Below, piece by piece: positions 9,247-17,401 of a DNA stretch of 64,000 nucleotides (position 1 is its first letter; the number at the start of each line of letters is the position of its first letter). Under the pieces are notes generated by a model. The model was not told the origin of the DNA. It worked only from the letters and a program-made list of their open reading frames with translations, and made no database searches. The translations under genes were made by a program, and so were the position numbers. The DNA is from Nostocoides sp. Soil756 (GTDB lineage: Bacteria; Actinomycetota; Actinomycetes; Actinomycetales; Dermatophilaceae), in NCBI RefSeq assembly GCF_001428065.1, contig NZ_LMSE01000004.1:563016-627015 (forward strand). The letters are read 5' to 3'.

Positions 9247-9258
9247 GCGTCGCACCCC

Positions 9259-9292
9259 GGACGCCGTCCTGCCCTCGGGCGGGGCGGCGTCC
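9259..9292. terminator. Bidirectional hairpin between rho and the GNAT gene
   Basis: Arms 9259-9274 and 9277-9292 pair over 16 bp with two positions that become G-U pairs on one strand. The outermost eight pairs, GGACGCCG with CGGCGTCC, are perfect. The tip is only 2 nt, so the top pairs will open. It lies between two convergent genes, where a shared terminator is expected. There is no T-run, as is common in high-GC actinobacteria. Confidence 0.65.
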
Positions 9293-9328
9293 GTGCGTCG
9301 GCGAGCGCCCGCGGCGTGAGGGCGGCGG

Positions 9329-9832
9329 TCAGCGGGGGACGGGCAGCCGCATCGCGGGGAACGTGCCGACGGTGAACCCCCGCCGGGCGTAGATGCGGCC
9401 ACCCGCCTCGGTGGCGAACAGGTCGACGCGGGTGACGTCGGTGCGCTCGGCGAACCACGCGAGCAGGGCGTCGGTACAGGCCGCGCCCAACCCCTGACCG
9501 CGATGCCCGGCGAGCGTGGCGACGTTCGAGATCAGGCCCACCGACCCGTTGGGGCACCCCGGCCCGGGGATGAGGGCGGTGACCTCGCCGACGGCCCCCG
9601 ACACGACCCGGCCGCCCACCTCGGCCACGACGACCAGCACCCCCGCCGCGTCGACGGCATCCACGAACCAGTCACGGGCGGCTGCCCGCCACGCCGGCTG
9701 GGCGAGCGCGGCGGCCTCCGTGCCCATCGCCTCGAACATCAGCACGCGCAGCGCCAGCAGGTCGTCGGCGTCGGCCCGGGTCGCCGGCCGGACGACGGGT
9801 GCGGGCGGGCCGCCCGTCGGGGCGGTGCTCAT
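9329..9832 (-). CDS. GNAT-family N-acetyltransferase
   Basis: 167 aa. Predicted acetyl-CoA-dependent acyltransferase of unknown substrate. The acetyl-CoA pyrophosphate loop is visible as GHRGQGLGAACTDALL, after the beta-strand SVGLISNVATL, and the domain ends with the usual YARRGF-type segment. ATG 9832 overlaps the stop of the upstream luciferase-like gene (ATGA), so the two are probably co-translated. The open frame continues upstream to 9916, but that part only mirrors the neighbouring gene. Confidence 0.82.
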   Translation of the reverse strand: MSTAPTGGPPAPVVRPATRADADDLLALRVLMFEAMGTEAAALAQPAWRAAARDWFVDAVDAAGVLVVVAEVGGRVVSGAVGEVTALIPGPGCPNGSVGLISNVATLAGHRGQGLGAACTDALLAWFAERTDVTRVDLFATEAGGRIYARRGFTVGTFPAMRLPVPR

Positions 9833-10683
9833 CGGGGCGGCCCGAGCTCGAGGCGGCGGCGCGTCTCGGCGCGACCGGACGGGTCGTCGGGCAGGTCCCA
9901 CCAGGACTCGACCCACCAGGTCGCCCCCGCCTCGGCCCAGGCGGTGACCGGGGGGCGGGTGGTGCCGAAGTCACCGTGGCTGTCACCCTCGACGACCACG
10001 TCGTAGCCGTCCATGGTGAGGCCCGCCTCGGCCCGCAGCGCGGCGATGCGGCTGACGATCTCGCGCAGGGTGTCGTGGGTGAGCCGGGATCCGGGGTCGT
10101 CGAGACTTCCACCGGCGACGGCCGGGAGGACGCCCTGCCAGCGCGCCGCCCGCTCGAGCGAGCGCTGGCGGTCGCGCCCGGGGACGAGCAGCCCGACGCA
10201 CCAGACCGGCGGATGCGGCGTCTGCACCGGTGGGGGCGGGACGAGCTCGGTGACCGGGCGGGCGCTGTAGTGCTCGCCGGAGTACTCGAACGGCTGCCCG
10301 GCCATCAGCCCGGCGTAGACCGCCAGCCCTTCGTCGAGCCGGCGGGCGCGCACGGCCCGGCCCTCGTCGGGCTCGAAGGCGAGCCAGTTGCCGTGCAGGG
10401 CACCCAGCCCGACGCCCAGGGTGACCCGCCCGTCCGACAGGCGGTCGACCGAGGCGACCTTGGAGGCGAGGTCCCAGGGGCGGTGCCGGGCGGCCGGGGT
10501 GAGCAGGGTGCCGAGCCGGATGCGCTCGGTCGCCATGGCGGCGGCGCCGAGGGTCACCCAGGCGTCCTGGCCCCACACGGCCTCCCACGTGAAGACCTGG
10601 TCCCAGCCCGCCTGCTCGGCGACGGCGGCCAGCTCGGTGAACTCGCGCTCGGACGCGTAGGGGATCACGGCTCCGTACCTCAT
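9829..10683 (-). CDS. Luciferase-like monooxygenase (F420- or FMN-dependent)
   Basis: 284 aa TIM-barrel protein of the bacterial luciferase/F420-reductase superfamily. The segments [36 protein letters not shown] and [15 protein letters not shown] are typical of the family. The substrate is unknown and the cofactor cannot be decided from sequence alone. Start ATG 10683 ([11 protein letters not shown]) follows a TAACGT -10 box (10697 to 10692) 8 nt upstream, so the mRNA may be nearly leaderless. It is cotranscribed with the GNAT gene and divergent from rpmE. Confidence 0.85.
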   Translation of the reverse strand: MRYGAVIPYASEREFTELAAVAEQAGWDQVFTWEAVWGQDAWVTLGAAAMATERIRLGTLLTPAARHRPWDLASKVASVDRLSDGRVTLGVGLGALHGNWLAFEPDEGRAVRARRLDEGLAVYAGLMAGQPFEYSGEHYSARPVTELVPPPPVQTPHPPVWCVGLLVPGRDRQRSLERAARWQGVLPAVAGGSLDDPGSRLTHDTLREIVSRIAALRAEAGLTMDGYDVVVEGDSHGDFGTTRPPVTAWAEAGATWWVESWWDLPDDPSGRAETRRRLELGPPR

Positions 10684-10691
10684 GCGCCGCC

Positions 10692-10697
10692 ACGTTA
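10692..10697 (-). promoter_or_regulatory. Candidate -10 of the luciferase-like/GNAT operon
   Basis: On the minus strand TAACGT ends 8 nt before the ATG at 10683. It matches TANNNT and implies an almost leaderless transcript. No -35 box is clear. Confidence 0.4.
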
Positions 10698-10782
10698 CCG
10701 ACGCCGGCCGACGGACCGCGCGGGTCGGACACCCCGCGGCGCGGACGGGAATGGGTGGGGGGCCGCCTCCGTTTAGGTCACT

Positions 10783-10802
10783 GTGTGCCTGCTCTGGCAC
10801 AC
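10783..10802. promoter_or_regulatory. Perfect 7-bp inverted repeat in the rpmE upstream region
   Basis: Arms GTGTGCC (10783-10789) and GGCACAC (10796-10802) flank a 6-nt centre. Spacing and outer bases resemble CRP/FNR-family operators, although the inner bases differ from TGTGA/TCACA. It lies 100 nt from the luciferase-like gene start and 132 nt from rpmE. It abuts a possible -35 box TTGAGC (10803-10808), which is 17 nt before TACGGA (10826-10831). Confidence 0.5.
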
Positions 10803-10934
10803 TTGAGCGCTGGACCGGTTCACGGTACGGATGCGTTCCTGAGCGGCCTCATCACGAGGGTCGCAGGCGGGGCGCGAGAGGGCTTGCAGCACCGCGCTGA
10901 GCCCGCCGACCCGGACACATCCAAGGAGAGCATC

Positions 10935-11150
10935 GTGCAGAAGGACATCCACCCCGAGTACGTCGAGACCACGGTCACCTGTACCTGTGGCAACACGTTC
11001 ACCACCCACAGCACCGCGTCGAGCGGCAAGATCAGCGCCGACGTGTGCAGCAACTGCCACCCGTTCTACACGGGCAAGCAGAAGATCCTCGACACCGGTG
11101 GCCGCGTGGCCCGCTTCGAGGCCCGCTACGGCAAGAAGGCCGCCAAGTAG
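10935..11150 (+). CDS. rpmE: 50S ribosomal protein L31, zinc-binding form
   Basis: 71 aa. Component of the large ribosomal subunit near the central protuberance. The zinc-ribbon cysteines are present (CTCG near residues 15-17 and CSNC near 36-39), so this is the C+ zinc-containing paralogue. The non-zinc version induced by zinc limitation lacks them. Start GTG 10935 follows AAGGAGAG at 10923-10930. The gene lies between rho and prfA, as in other actinobacteria, and is followed by a strong hairpin. Confidence 0.96.
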   Translation: MQKDIHPEYVETTVTCTCGNTFTTHSTASSGKISADVCSNCHPFYTGKQKILDTGGRVARFEARYGKKAAK

Positions 11151-11161
11151 CACCCCCGACG

Positions 11162-11191
11162 CGCCGGTCCGTCCCCCGGGACGGGCCGGCG
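11162..11191 (+). terminator. rpmE terminator hairpin
   Basis: Arms 11162-11175 and 11178-11191 pair over 14 bp with one G-U pair, beginning CGCCGG and ending CCGGCG. A weakly T-rich stretch TGTTCGTGT follows. It starts 11 nt after the rpmE stop codon. Confidence 0.7.
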
Positions 11192-11240
11192 TGTTCGTGT
11201 CCCGGGGCGGTCGGGCCGCCGACACCCCGGTTCGTCAGCC

Positions 11241-11292
11241 TCACCCCGCTTCGGAACCGGGGTGAAGTGCACATTTCGGGGTGACCCCGAAA
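11241..11292. promoter_or_regulatory. Cluster of palindromes upstream of prfA
   Basis: Two inverted repeats lie side by side. TCACCCCG (11241-11248) pairs with CGGGGTGA (11258-11265). TTTCGGGGT (11274-11282) and ACCCCGAAA (11284-11292) form a perfect 19-bp palindrome around one central base. The octamer CGGGGTGA recurs at 11277-11284. A GTGCAC hexamer (11267-11272) lies between the two. It could be an operator, a dispersed intergenic repeat or mRNA structure. prfA starts 28 nt downstream. Confidence 0.5.
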
Positions 11293-11320
11293 AGTCGAGG
11301 TCGAGACGGAGGAGGTCGGG

Positions 11321-12397
11321 ATGCTGGAGTCGGCGCAGGCGCTGGTCGCCGAGCACGCCGCGCTCGAGCGCGCCATGTCCGACCCGGCCGTCGCCTCCGA
11401 CCCCGCCCGGCTGCGCGAGGCCAACCAGCGCTACGCCGCCCTGGGCCCCACCGTCGCCGCGTACGCCGCCTGGGTCGCCGCCCGGGACGACCTCGGGGCC
11501 GCCCGCGAGCTGGTCGCCGAGGACCCTGCGTTCGCCGAGGAGCTCCCCGCGCTGGAGGCCGCCCTGGCCACCGCCGAGGACCGGCTGCGCCGCCTCCTCG
11601 TCCCGCGCGACCCCGACGACGAGCGCGACGTCATCCTCGAGGTCAAGGCCGGCGAGGGGGGCGAGGAGTCGGCCCTGTTCGCCGGGGACCTGCTGCGGAT
11701 GTACCTGCGCTACGCCGAGCGCCGCGGGTGGCGCGCCGAGGTCCTGGACGCCACCGCCTCCGACCTCGGCGGCTACAAGGACGTGCAGGTGTCGGTCAAG
11801 GCGCGCGGCGCCGCCCGGCCCGGCGAGGCACCGTGGGCACTGCTGAAGTACGAGGGCGGCGTCCACCGGGTGCAGCGTGTGCCCGTCACCGAGAGCCAGG
11901 GACGCATCCACACCAGTGCCGCGGGCGTCTGGGTGATGCCCGAGGCCGAGGAGGTCGAGGTCACCATCGACCCGAACGACCTGCGCATCGACGTCTTCCG
12001 CTCCAGCGGCCCCGGCGGCCAGAGCGTGAACACCACCGACTCGGCGGTACGCATCACCCACCTGCCCACCGGGCTCGTGGTCTCGTGCCAGAACGAGAAG
12101 AGCCAGCTGCAGAACCGGGAGGCCGCGCTGCGCGTGCTGCGCGCCCGGCTGCACCAGCTGGCGATGGACGAGCGGCACGCCGCCGACGCCGACGCCCGCA
12201 ACAGCCAGGTGCGCACCGTCGACCGCAGCGAGCGGATCCGCACCTACAACTTCCCCGAGAACCGGATCAGCGACCACCGCACCGGCTTCAAGGCCCACAA
12301 CCTCGACACGGTGCTCGACGGCGACCTCGACCCGGTCATCCGGTCCTGCGTCGACGCCGACGAGGCCGCCCGCCTCGCCGTGATCGCCGACGCATGA
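11321..12397 (+). CDS. prfA: Peptide chain release factor 1
   Basis: 358 aa. Recognises UAA/UAG in the ribosomal A site and triggers peptide release. The catalytic GGQ is visible in [16 protein letters not shown]. The N-terminal helical domain and the central codon-recognition region are of normal length. ATG 11321 is preceded by GGAGGAGG. The gene overlaps prmC by 4 nt (ATGA), so the factor and the enzyme that methylates its GGQ glutamine are made together. Confidence 0.97.
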   Translation: MLESAQALVAEHAALERAMSDPAVASDPARLREANQRYAALGPTVAAYAAWVAARDDLGAARELVAEDPAFAEELPALEAALATAEDRLRRLLVPRDPDDERDVILEVKAGEGGEESALFAGDLLRMYLRYAERRGWRAEVLDATASDLGGYKDVQVSVKARGAARPGEAPWALLKYEGGVHRVQRVPVTESQGRIHTSAAGVWVMPEAEEVEVTIDPNDLRIDVFRSSGPGGQSVNTTDSAVRITHLPTGLVVSCQNEKSQLQNREAALRVLRARLHQLAMDERHAADADARNSQVRTVDRSERIRTYNFPENRISDHRTGFKAHNLDTVLDGDLDPVIRSCVDADEAARLAVIADA

Positions 12398-13311
12398 GCC
12401 CGGCCACCGTCGACGCCCTCGTCGCGCAGGCGCGCCGGACGCTGACGACCGCGGGCATCGCCTCCCCGGACGCCGATGCCGTCGAGCTCGCGGCCTTCGT
12501 GCTGGGCCTGGACCCCGGCGAGGTCCGGCTGCGAATGGTGCTGCGCGCGCCGGTGGTCGAGCGCGACGCCACCCGCTTGCGCGACCTGGTCGCCGACCGT
12601 GCCACCCGGGTGCCGCTGCAGCACCTCACCGGGCGGGCGTACTTCCGCCGGCTGACCCTCGCCGTGGGGCCCGGCGTCTTCGTCCCGCGCCCCGAGACCG
12701 AGGTGACGGCCGGGCTGGCCGTCGAGGCCGCTTGGGCCGCCGGCCCCGCCCCCGTTCTGGTCGACCTCTGCACCGGCTCCGGGGCCATCGCCCTCGCGCT
12801 GGCCGACGAGGTGCCCGGTTCCACCGTTTACGCCGTCGAGCTCTCACCCGCGGCCCACGCCTGGGCCGTCGCCAACCGCGACCGCCTCGGACTCGACGTC
12901 GACGTCCGTCTCGGTGACGCCACCACCGCCTTCGACGACCTCGTGGGCGTCGTCGACGTCGTCGTCAGCAACCCGCCGTACATCCCCGACGGCGCGGTGC
13001 CCCTCGACCCCGAGGTGCGCGACCACGACCCCGAGGTCGCGCTCTACGGCCGGTCCGCCGACGGCCTGGCCGTCCCGCTGGCGGTCGCCGCGCGGGCCGC
13101 CCGGCTGCTGCGCCCGGGCGGTGTCCTGGTGATGGAGCACGCCGACGCCCAGGGCGAGACCCTCCCGGCCGCCCTGCGCGCCACGGGGGAGTGGGGTGTG
13201 GTGCTCGACCACCTCGACCTCGCGGGGCGCCCGCGGACCACCGTCGCGCGGCGCGCGCTGGTGGGTCACCCCGCGGCCGAGCCGGTGTCGCGCCCTACGC
13301 TGGGCCCATGA
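12394..13311 (+). CDS. prmC: Release factor glutamine N5-methyltransferase
   Basis: 305 aa. SAM-dependent enzyme that methylates the Gln of the GGQ motif in RF1 and RF2. An N-terminal helical domain (about 1-90) carries the RF-docking segment. The Rossmann methyltransferase domain has the SAM loop [10 protein letters not shown] and the catalytic NPPY in [11 protein letters not shown]. The start ATG overlaps the prfA stop, and the stop overlaps the next gene's ATG. Confidence 0.95.
   Translation: MSPATVDALVAQARRTLTTAGIASPDADAVELAAFVLGLDPGEVRLRMVLRAPVVERDATRLRDLVADRATRVPLQHLTGRAYFRRLTLAVGPGVFVPRPETEVTAGLAVEAAWAAGPAPVLVDLCTGSGAIALALADEVPGSTVYAVELSPAAHAWAVANRDRLGLDVDVRLGDATTAFDDLVGVVDVVVSNPPYIPDGAVPLDPEVRDHDPEVALYGRSADGLAVPLAVAARAARLLRPGGVLVMEHADAQGETLPAALRATGEWGVVLDHLDLAGRPRTTVARRALVGHPAAEPVSRPTLGP
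13296..13301 (+). promoter_or_regulatory. Candidate -10 for a leaderless tsaC-like transcript
   Basis: TACGCT ends 6 nt before ATG 13308. It lies inside the end of prmC, so the downstream gene may be transcribed separately in addition to read-through from prfA-prmC. Confidence 0.4.
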
Positions 13312-14042
13312 GCCCGGTCTTCGACTGCACCACCGACCAGGGGCGAGCCGACGCGATCCCGAAGGCGGCCGACGGCATCCGGCGCGGCGCCCTCGTCGTG
13401 CTCCCCACCGACACCGTCTACGGCATCGGCGCCGACGCCTTCTCGCCCGCAGCCGTCCACGCCCTGCTGGCCGCCAAGGGCCGCGGCGTCGACATGCCGC
13501 CCCCCGTACTGGTCGCCGAGGCGCGCACCATCGACGGCCTCGCCGCGAGCGTGCCCGACTACGCGCGGGCGCTCATCGACGAGTTCTGGCCCGGCCCGCT
13601 GACCATCGTCGTGCAGGCCCAGCCGTCGCTGGCGTGGGACCTCGGCGACACCGGCGGCACCGTCGCGCTGCGGATGCCGGACGACGACGTGGCCCTGGCG
13701 CTGCTGAAGGTCGTCGGCCCCATGGCCGTCAGCAGCGCCAACCGCACCGGGTACCCCTCGAGCCGGACCGTGGTCGAGGCCGCCAGCCAGCTCGGCGCCA
13801 GCGTCGAGTTCTACCTCGACGGTGGCCCCAGCACCGGCGGCCTGGCCTCGACCATCGTCGACTGCACCCGCGACGAGCCCTCCCTGCTGCGCGTCGGAGC
13901 GCTGTCGGAGGAGCAGGTCATGGCGGTCGTCGAGCGCTCCCGGGCCGACGCCCTAGAGTTGACGGGCGCCGTCAGCGGCGCGGACGTCGAGACACCGGCG
14001 CCCAGCCAGGACGAACCGCGGGAGACCAGCACCGATGAGTGA
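13308..14042 (+). CDS. tsaC: L-threonylcarbamoyladenylate synthase (Sua5/YrdC/YwlC family)
   Basis: 244 aa. Predicted to make threonylcarbamoyl-AMP from threonine, bicarbonate and ATP for the t6A37 modification of ANN-decoding tRNAs. The YrdC fold is recognisable from VLPTDTVYGIGADA, the KGRG..PPPVLV loop, FWPGPLTIVV, VALRMPD and SSANRTG. A variable acidic tail of about 40 residues follows the core, and the separate Sua5 domain is absent. The gene starts within the prmC stop and overlaps glyA by 8 nt. The position after prfA-prmC is conserved in actinobacteria. Confidence 0.92.
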   Translation: MSPVFDCTTDQGRADAIPKAADGIRRGALVVLPTDTVYGIGADAFSPAAVHALLAAKGRGVDMPPPVLVAEARTIDGLAASVPDYARALIDEFWPGPLTIVVQAQPSLAWDLGDTGGTVALRMPDDDVALALLKVVGPMAVSSANRTGYPSSRTVVEAASQLGASVEFYLDGGPSTGGLASTIVDCTRDEPSLLRVGALSEEQVMAVVERSRADALELTGAVSGADVETPAPSQDEPRETSTDE

Positions 14043-15321
14043 CACGTTCTACGGATCCGACTTCGAGGCGCTCGAGGCCTTCGACCCCGAGATCTCCTCG
14101 GTCCTCACCGGCGAGCTCGACCGGCTTCGCGGGGGCCTGCAGCTCATCGCCAGCGAGAACTTCTCCAGCCCCGAGGTGCTCACCGCGCTGGGCTCGACCC
14201 TGTCGAACAAGTACGCCGAGGGCTACCCGGGCCGGCGGTACTACGGCGGCTGCTCCGAGGTCGACAAGGCCGAGTCGCTCGCCATCGAGCGCTGCAAGAG
14301 CCTCTTCGGTGCCGACCACGCCAACGTCCAGCCGCACTCGGGCGCCAGCGCCAACCAGGCCGTGTACGGCGCGTTCCTCAAGCCCGGTGAGACCATCCTC
14401 GCGATGAGCCTCCCGCACGGCGGCCACCTGACCCACGGCACCAAGGTCTCCTTCTCCGGCAAGTGGTTCGACGCCGTGCACTACGGGGTCGACAAGGACT
14501 CCGAGGACATCGACTACGACGAGGTCGAGCGGCTGGCCAAGGAGCACCGGCCCAAGGTCCTGCTGGCCGGCGGCTCCGCGATCCCGCGACTGATCGACTT
14601 CGCCCGCTTCCGGGCCATCGCCGACGAGGTGGGTGCGATCTTCTGGGTCGACGCGGCCCACTTCATCGGCCTGGTCGCGGGCGGGGCCATCCCCAGCCCG
14701 GTGCCCCACGCCGACGTCGTCTCGTTCACGACGCACAAGGTGCTGCGTGGCCCGCGCTCGGGGGCCATCATCTGCACCGAGGAGCACCGCGCCGCCATCG
14801 ACAAGGCGGTCTTCCCGATGATGCAGGGCGGCCCGCAGATGCACACCATCGCGGCCAAGGCGGTCAACTTCAAGGAGTGCGCGACCCCCGAGTACGCCGC
14901 CTACACCCGCCAGGTCGTCGCCAACGCCAAGGTGCTGGCGCAGAGCCTGGGCGAGCACGGCATCCGCCCCACCACCGGCGGCACCGACACCCACCTCTCG
15001 CTGCACGACCTCCAAGGCGTCCTCGTCACCGGGGTCGACGCCGAGGCCCGCTGCGACGCCGCCGGCATCACGTTGAACAAGAACGCGATCCCGTTCGACC
15101 CGCAGAAGCCCAACGTGGCCTCGGGCATCCGGGTCGGCACCCCGTGCGTCACCACCCAGGGGATGGGCGAGGAGCAGATGCGCACCATCGCCGGGCTCAT
15201 CGCCCGGGCGGTCGTCGACGGCGACGCCGACCCCCAGCACCCGGTCTCCCGGGAGGTGCGGGCCCAGGTCACCGACCTCGTCGAGGCGTTCCCCGCCTAC
15301 CCCCGGCCCGACTCCGCCTGA
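14035..15321 (+). CDS. glyA: Serine hydroxymethyltransferase
   Basis: 428 aa. PLP enzyme interconverting serine and glycine with transfer of a one-carbon unit to tetrahydrofolate. The N-terminal IASENFSSPEVL and YAEGYPGRRYYGGC motifs and the PLP Lys (about 235 in TTHKVLRGPRSG) are intact. Length is normal. It overlaps the preceding gene by 8 nt and has GGGAG upstream of ATG 14035. A TAGAGT box at 13954-13959 inside the previous gene is a weak candidate for an independent promoter. Confidence 0.97.
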   Translation: MSDTFYGSDFEALEAFDPEISSVLTGELDRLRGGLQLIASENFSSPEVLTALGSTLSNKYAEGYPGRRYYGGCSEVDKAESLAIERCKSLFGADHANVQPHSGASANQAVYGAFLKPGETILAMSLPHGGHLTHGTKVSFSGKWFDAVHYGVDKDSEDIDYDEVERLAKEHRPKVLLAGGSAIPRLIDFARFRAIADEVGAIFWVDAAHFIGLVAGGAIPSPVPHADVVSFTTHKVLRGPRSGAIICTEEHRAAIDKAVFPMMQGGPQMHTIAAKAVNFKECATPEYAAYTRQVVANAKVLAQSLGEHGIRPTTGGTDTHLSLHDLQGVLVTGVDAEARCDAAGITLNKNAIPFDPQKPNVASGIRVGTPCVTTQGMGEEQMRTIAGLIARAVVDGDADPQHPVSREVRAQVTDLVEAFPAYPRPDSA

Positions 15322-15337
15322 GCCGCGCCGCCGTCCC

Positions 15338-16729
15338 GTGACGTCCGAGAGCCCCCCGCCCGAGCCCGCGCCGCTCCTGCTGACGCGCCTCAACCGGCGC
15401 GGCTTCCGGCTCGTCATGCTGCTCGACGGCGTGGGAGTCTTCGGGCTCTCGGTCCTGACCATGGTCTGGCGCTACGGCACCCCGCCGTGGCCCACCTACC
15501 CGCTGGCGGCCTACGCGGTCTCCTTCGCGGTGGCGACCCTGGTCTTCCTGTCGGCCTTCTACTTCGGCGGCCTGTACGAGCGCGAGCCACGGCTCGGCGG
15601 CGCCGCGGTGCTGCCTCGGGCGGCTCGGCTGTCCCTGGCGGCCGGCGGCTTCGTCGCCCTGCTGAACCTGGCCCTCAGCGGGGTGCTGCGCCAGCGGGGC
15701 TCGCTCATCGGGCGCGCGCTGCCGTTCCCCATCCCCAACCTCGTCGCCGTCATCGTGCTCGCGGGCATCGTGGTCGCCGTCAACCGCGCCGTCGTGCACG
15801 CGCTGCGTACGCGGCGCGAGGGGCCGCCGCGGGTGGTCCTCGCGGGGGAGTGGGACGACATCGAGCTCGCGCGCGAGCACGTCGCCGCCAACAGCACCGA
15901 CCTCGTGGTCGTCGCCGAGGTCGACGACCCGCACTCGGTGGTCGAGCTGGTCGAGCGCAGTGAGGCCACCGACGTGCTGCTGCTCACCGCCGCCTGGCTC
16001 GACCTCTGGTACCCGCGCACCATCGGGCGTCTGGACCGTGCGGACGTGACGGTCCTGCTGCGCGTCGGCGGTCGCGAGACCCTCTTCGGTCTCGACCGGT
16101 TGCGCGAGGTCGCGGGCCTGCCGTTCGTGCTGCTGCTGCCGCAGACCCTGGCCGTCTCGCAGCGCCACTTCAAGCGGATCCTCGACCTCGTCCTGGTCGT
16201 CGCCACCGCGCCGGTCTGGCTGCTGCTGGTGGCCGGGGTCGCGCTGCACCAGCTCGTCGTCGCGGGGCGGCCCCTGCTCTACAGCCAGACCCGGGTCGGG
16301 GCGGGCGGCGAGACCTTCGAGATGGTCAAGTTCCGCACCATGCGGGTCGACGCCGAGGCCGGGGGAGGGCCTCAGCTGTCGGGCTCGGGGGACCCACGGG
16401 TCATCCCCGCGTGCCGCTGGCTGCGGGCCACCCGGGCCGACGAGCTCCCCCAGATCTTCCACATCCTCACCGGCCGGATGTCGGTCGTCGGGCCCCGGCC
16501 CGAGCGGCCCGAGCTCACCGCCGGGTTCGAGAAGGAGATCGCGGGCTACACCCGGCGCCACGAGGTGCCGCCGGGCCTCACCGGGCTGGCCCAGATCCAC
16601 GGGCGCTACCACACCGACGCCGAGTACAAGCTGGGCTACGACCTGCAGTACCTCGTCAACTGGTCCCCGATCCTCGATCTCGAGATCATCGCGCGGACCA
16701 TCTGGGTCGTTCTCGCGAGACGGGTCTGA
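15338..16729 (+). CDS. Polyprenyl-phosphate sugar-1-phosphate transferase (WbaP/CpsE-type)
   Basis: 463 aa membrane protein that transfers a sugar-1-phosphate from a nucleotide sugar to undecaprenyl phosphate, starting a surface glycan. Four predicted membrane helices (about 20-145) are followed by a soluble Rossmann-like region, then a re-entrant or membrane helix (about 280-305, RILDLVLVVATAPVWLLL). The catalytic bacterial sugar transferase domain follows, with KFRTM, RADELPQI, SVVGPRPERPE and PGLTGLAQIHGR. Start GTG 15338 is 16 nt after glyA. In many actinobacteria the gene at this position before atpI is a WecA/MraY-type transferase, a different fold. The sugar and the glycan are unknown, and no other glycan gene is adjacent. 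Confidence 0.88.
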   Translation: MTSESPPPEPAPLLLTRLNRRGFRLVMLLDGVGVFGLSVLTMVWRYGTPPWPTYPLAAYAVSFAVATLVFLSAFYFGGLYEREPRLGGAAVLPRAARLSLAAGGFVALLNLALSGVLRQRGSLIGRALPFPIPNLVAVIVLAGIVVAVNRAVVHALRTRREGPPRVVLAGEWDDIELAREHVAANSTDLVVVAEVDDPHSVVELVERSEATDVLLLTAAWLDLWYPRTIGRLDRADVTVLLRVGGRETLFGLDRLREVAGLPFVLLLPQTLAVSQRHFKRILDLVLVVATAPVWLLLVAGVALHQLVVAGRPLLYSQTRVGAGGETFEMVKFRTMRVDAEAGGGPQLSGSGDPRVIPACRWLRATRADELPQIFHILTGRMSVVGPRPERPELTAGFEKEIAGYTRRHEVPPGLTGLAQIHGRYHTDAEYKLGYDLQYLVNWSPILDLEIIARTIWVVLARRV

Positions 16730-16738
16730 GGGCGCGAC

Positions 16739-16774
16739 TGGCACCCGCGGGATGCTTGTGATAACTTTCACAAG
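16739..16774 (+). promoter_or_regulatory. atp operon promoter with a CRP/GlxR-type operator on the -10 box
   Basis: A sigma-70-like pair TGGCAC (16739-16744) and TAACTT (16762-16767) is separated by 17 nt. The palindrome CTTGTGA (16755-16761), TAACTT, TCACAAG (16768-16774) is centred exactly on the -10 box and contains the consensus TGTGA-N6-TCACA of CRP-family regulators, including actinobacterial GlxR/Crp. Transcription would start near 16774, about 48 nt before atpI. A site on the -10 box predicts repression by the bound regulator. Confidence 0.72.
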
Positions 16775-16821
16775 CCGTCCGGACCCCCCTCCGCCACGAC
16801 CACCGAAGAGGCCGATCGTCG

Positions 16822-17289
16822 ATGACCGACCACCCGCGCTCGCCCGTACCCGGGCCCGGTGCGCCCTTCGCCGTGATGTTGCGCGGAGCCCTGCTCCCGG
16901 CCTCGCTCGCCGGGGTCGTGACGCTCGTGGTCCTGGTGCTCGTGCGCGGCGGCGGCGCCCTCGCCGGCGGGGCCCTCGGCCTGGTCGTCTCGCTGGTGTT
17001 CTACGCCTCGGGGATGTTCCTGCTGAGCCGCCTCGTTCGCAGCACCAGCCCGCACGCGTTCTTCGCGGTGGCGATGACGGTCTACCTGGCCCAGGTCATC
17101 CTGCTGCTGCTCTTCATCTACATCTTCCGCGGGGCGCCGTGGGTCGACGGGCCCGCCCTCGGCATCACCGCCCTGGTGGTCACCCTGGCCTGGCAGGCGT
17201 TCGCCTACCGGGCCCTGCGCACGGCCCGTCTGCCCGTCTACGACGAGCCGGGCGACGACCCCGACGCCACCCGCGGCGGTGCCCGATGA
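16822..17289 (+). CDS. atpI: ATP synthase I-like membrane protein (AtpI family)
   Basis: 155 aa with four predicted membrane helices (about 25-45, 50-70, 80-102, 112-132) and short polar ends. Position directly before atpB and the four-helix layout fit AtpI, a non-essential assembly or Mg/Ca-handling factor for the c-ring. Sequence is poorly conserved in this family, so the call rests mainly on context. It is the first gene after the TGTGA-N6-TCACA promoter, 112 nt before atpB. Confidence 0.75.
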   Translation: MTDHPRSPVPGPGAPFAVMLRGALLPASLAGVVTLVVLVLVRGGGALAGGALGLVVSLVFYASGMFLLSRLVRSTSPHAFFAVAMTVYLAQVILLLLFIYIFRGAPWVDGPALGITALVVTLAWQAFAYRALRTARLPVYDEPGDDPDATRGGAR

Positions 17290-17337
17290 GCCCGCGGCGG
17301 CCCGGTCCCGGCGTCGCCGTCGGTCGCTGGGGTCGGG

Positions 17338-17343
17338 TAGCGT
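17338..17343 (+). promoter_or_regulatory. Possible internal -10 box before atpB
   Basis: TAGCGT lies 58 nt upstream of the atpB GTG in the longest gap at the start of the operon. The same hexamer precedes several leaderless genes in this window. The ribosome binding site GAGGAGAAGG (17391-17400) sits directly before the start. No clear -35 box. Confidence 0.35.
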
Positions 17344-17401
17344 ACGTGCAGTCCCGATGGGCGCCCACCGCCGGCGCCCGCGACATCCCCGAGGAGAAGG
17401 T

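Noticed and set aside
13954-13959. TAGAGT as the glyA promoter
   Set aside because: The box lies inside the upstream coding region with no -35 partner. It is kept only as a remark in the glyA entry.
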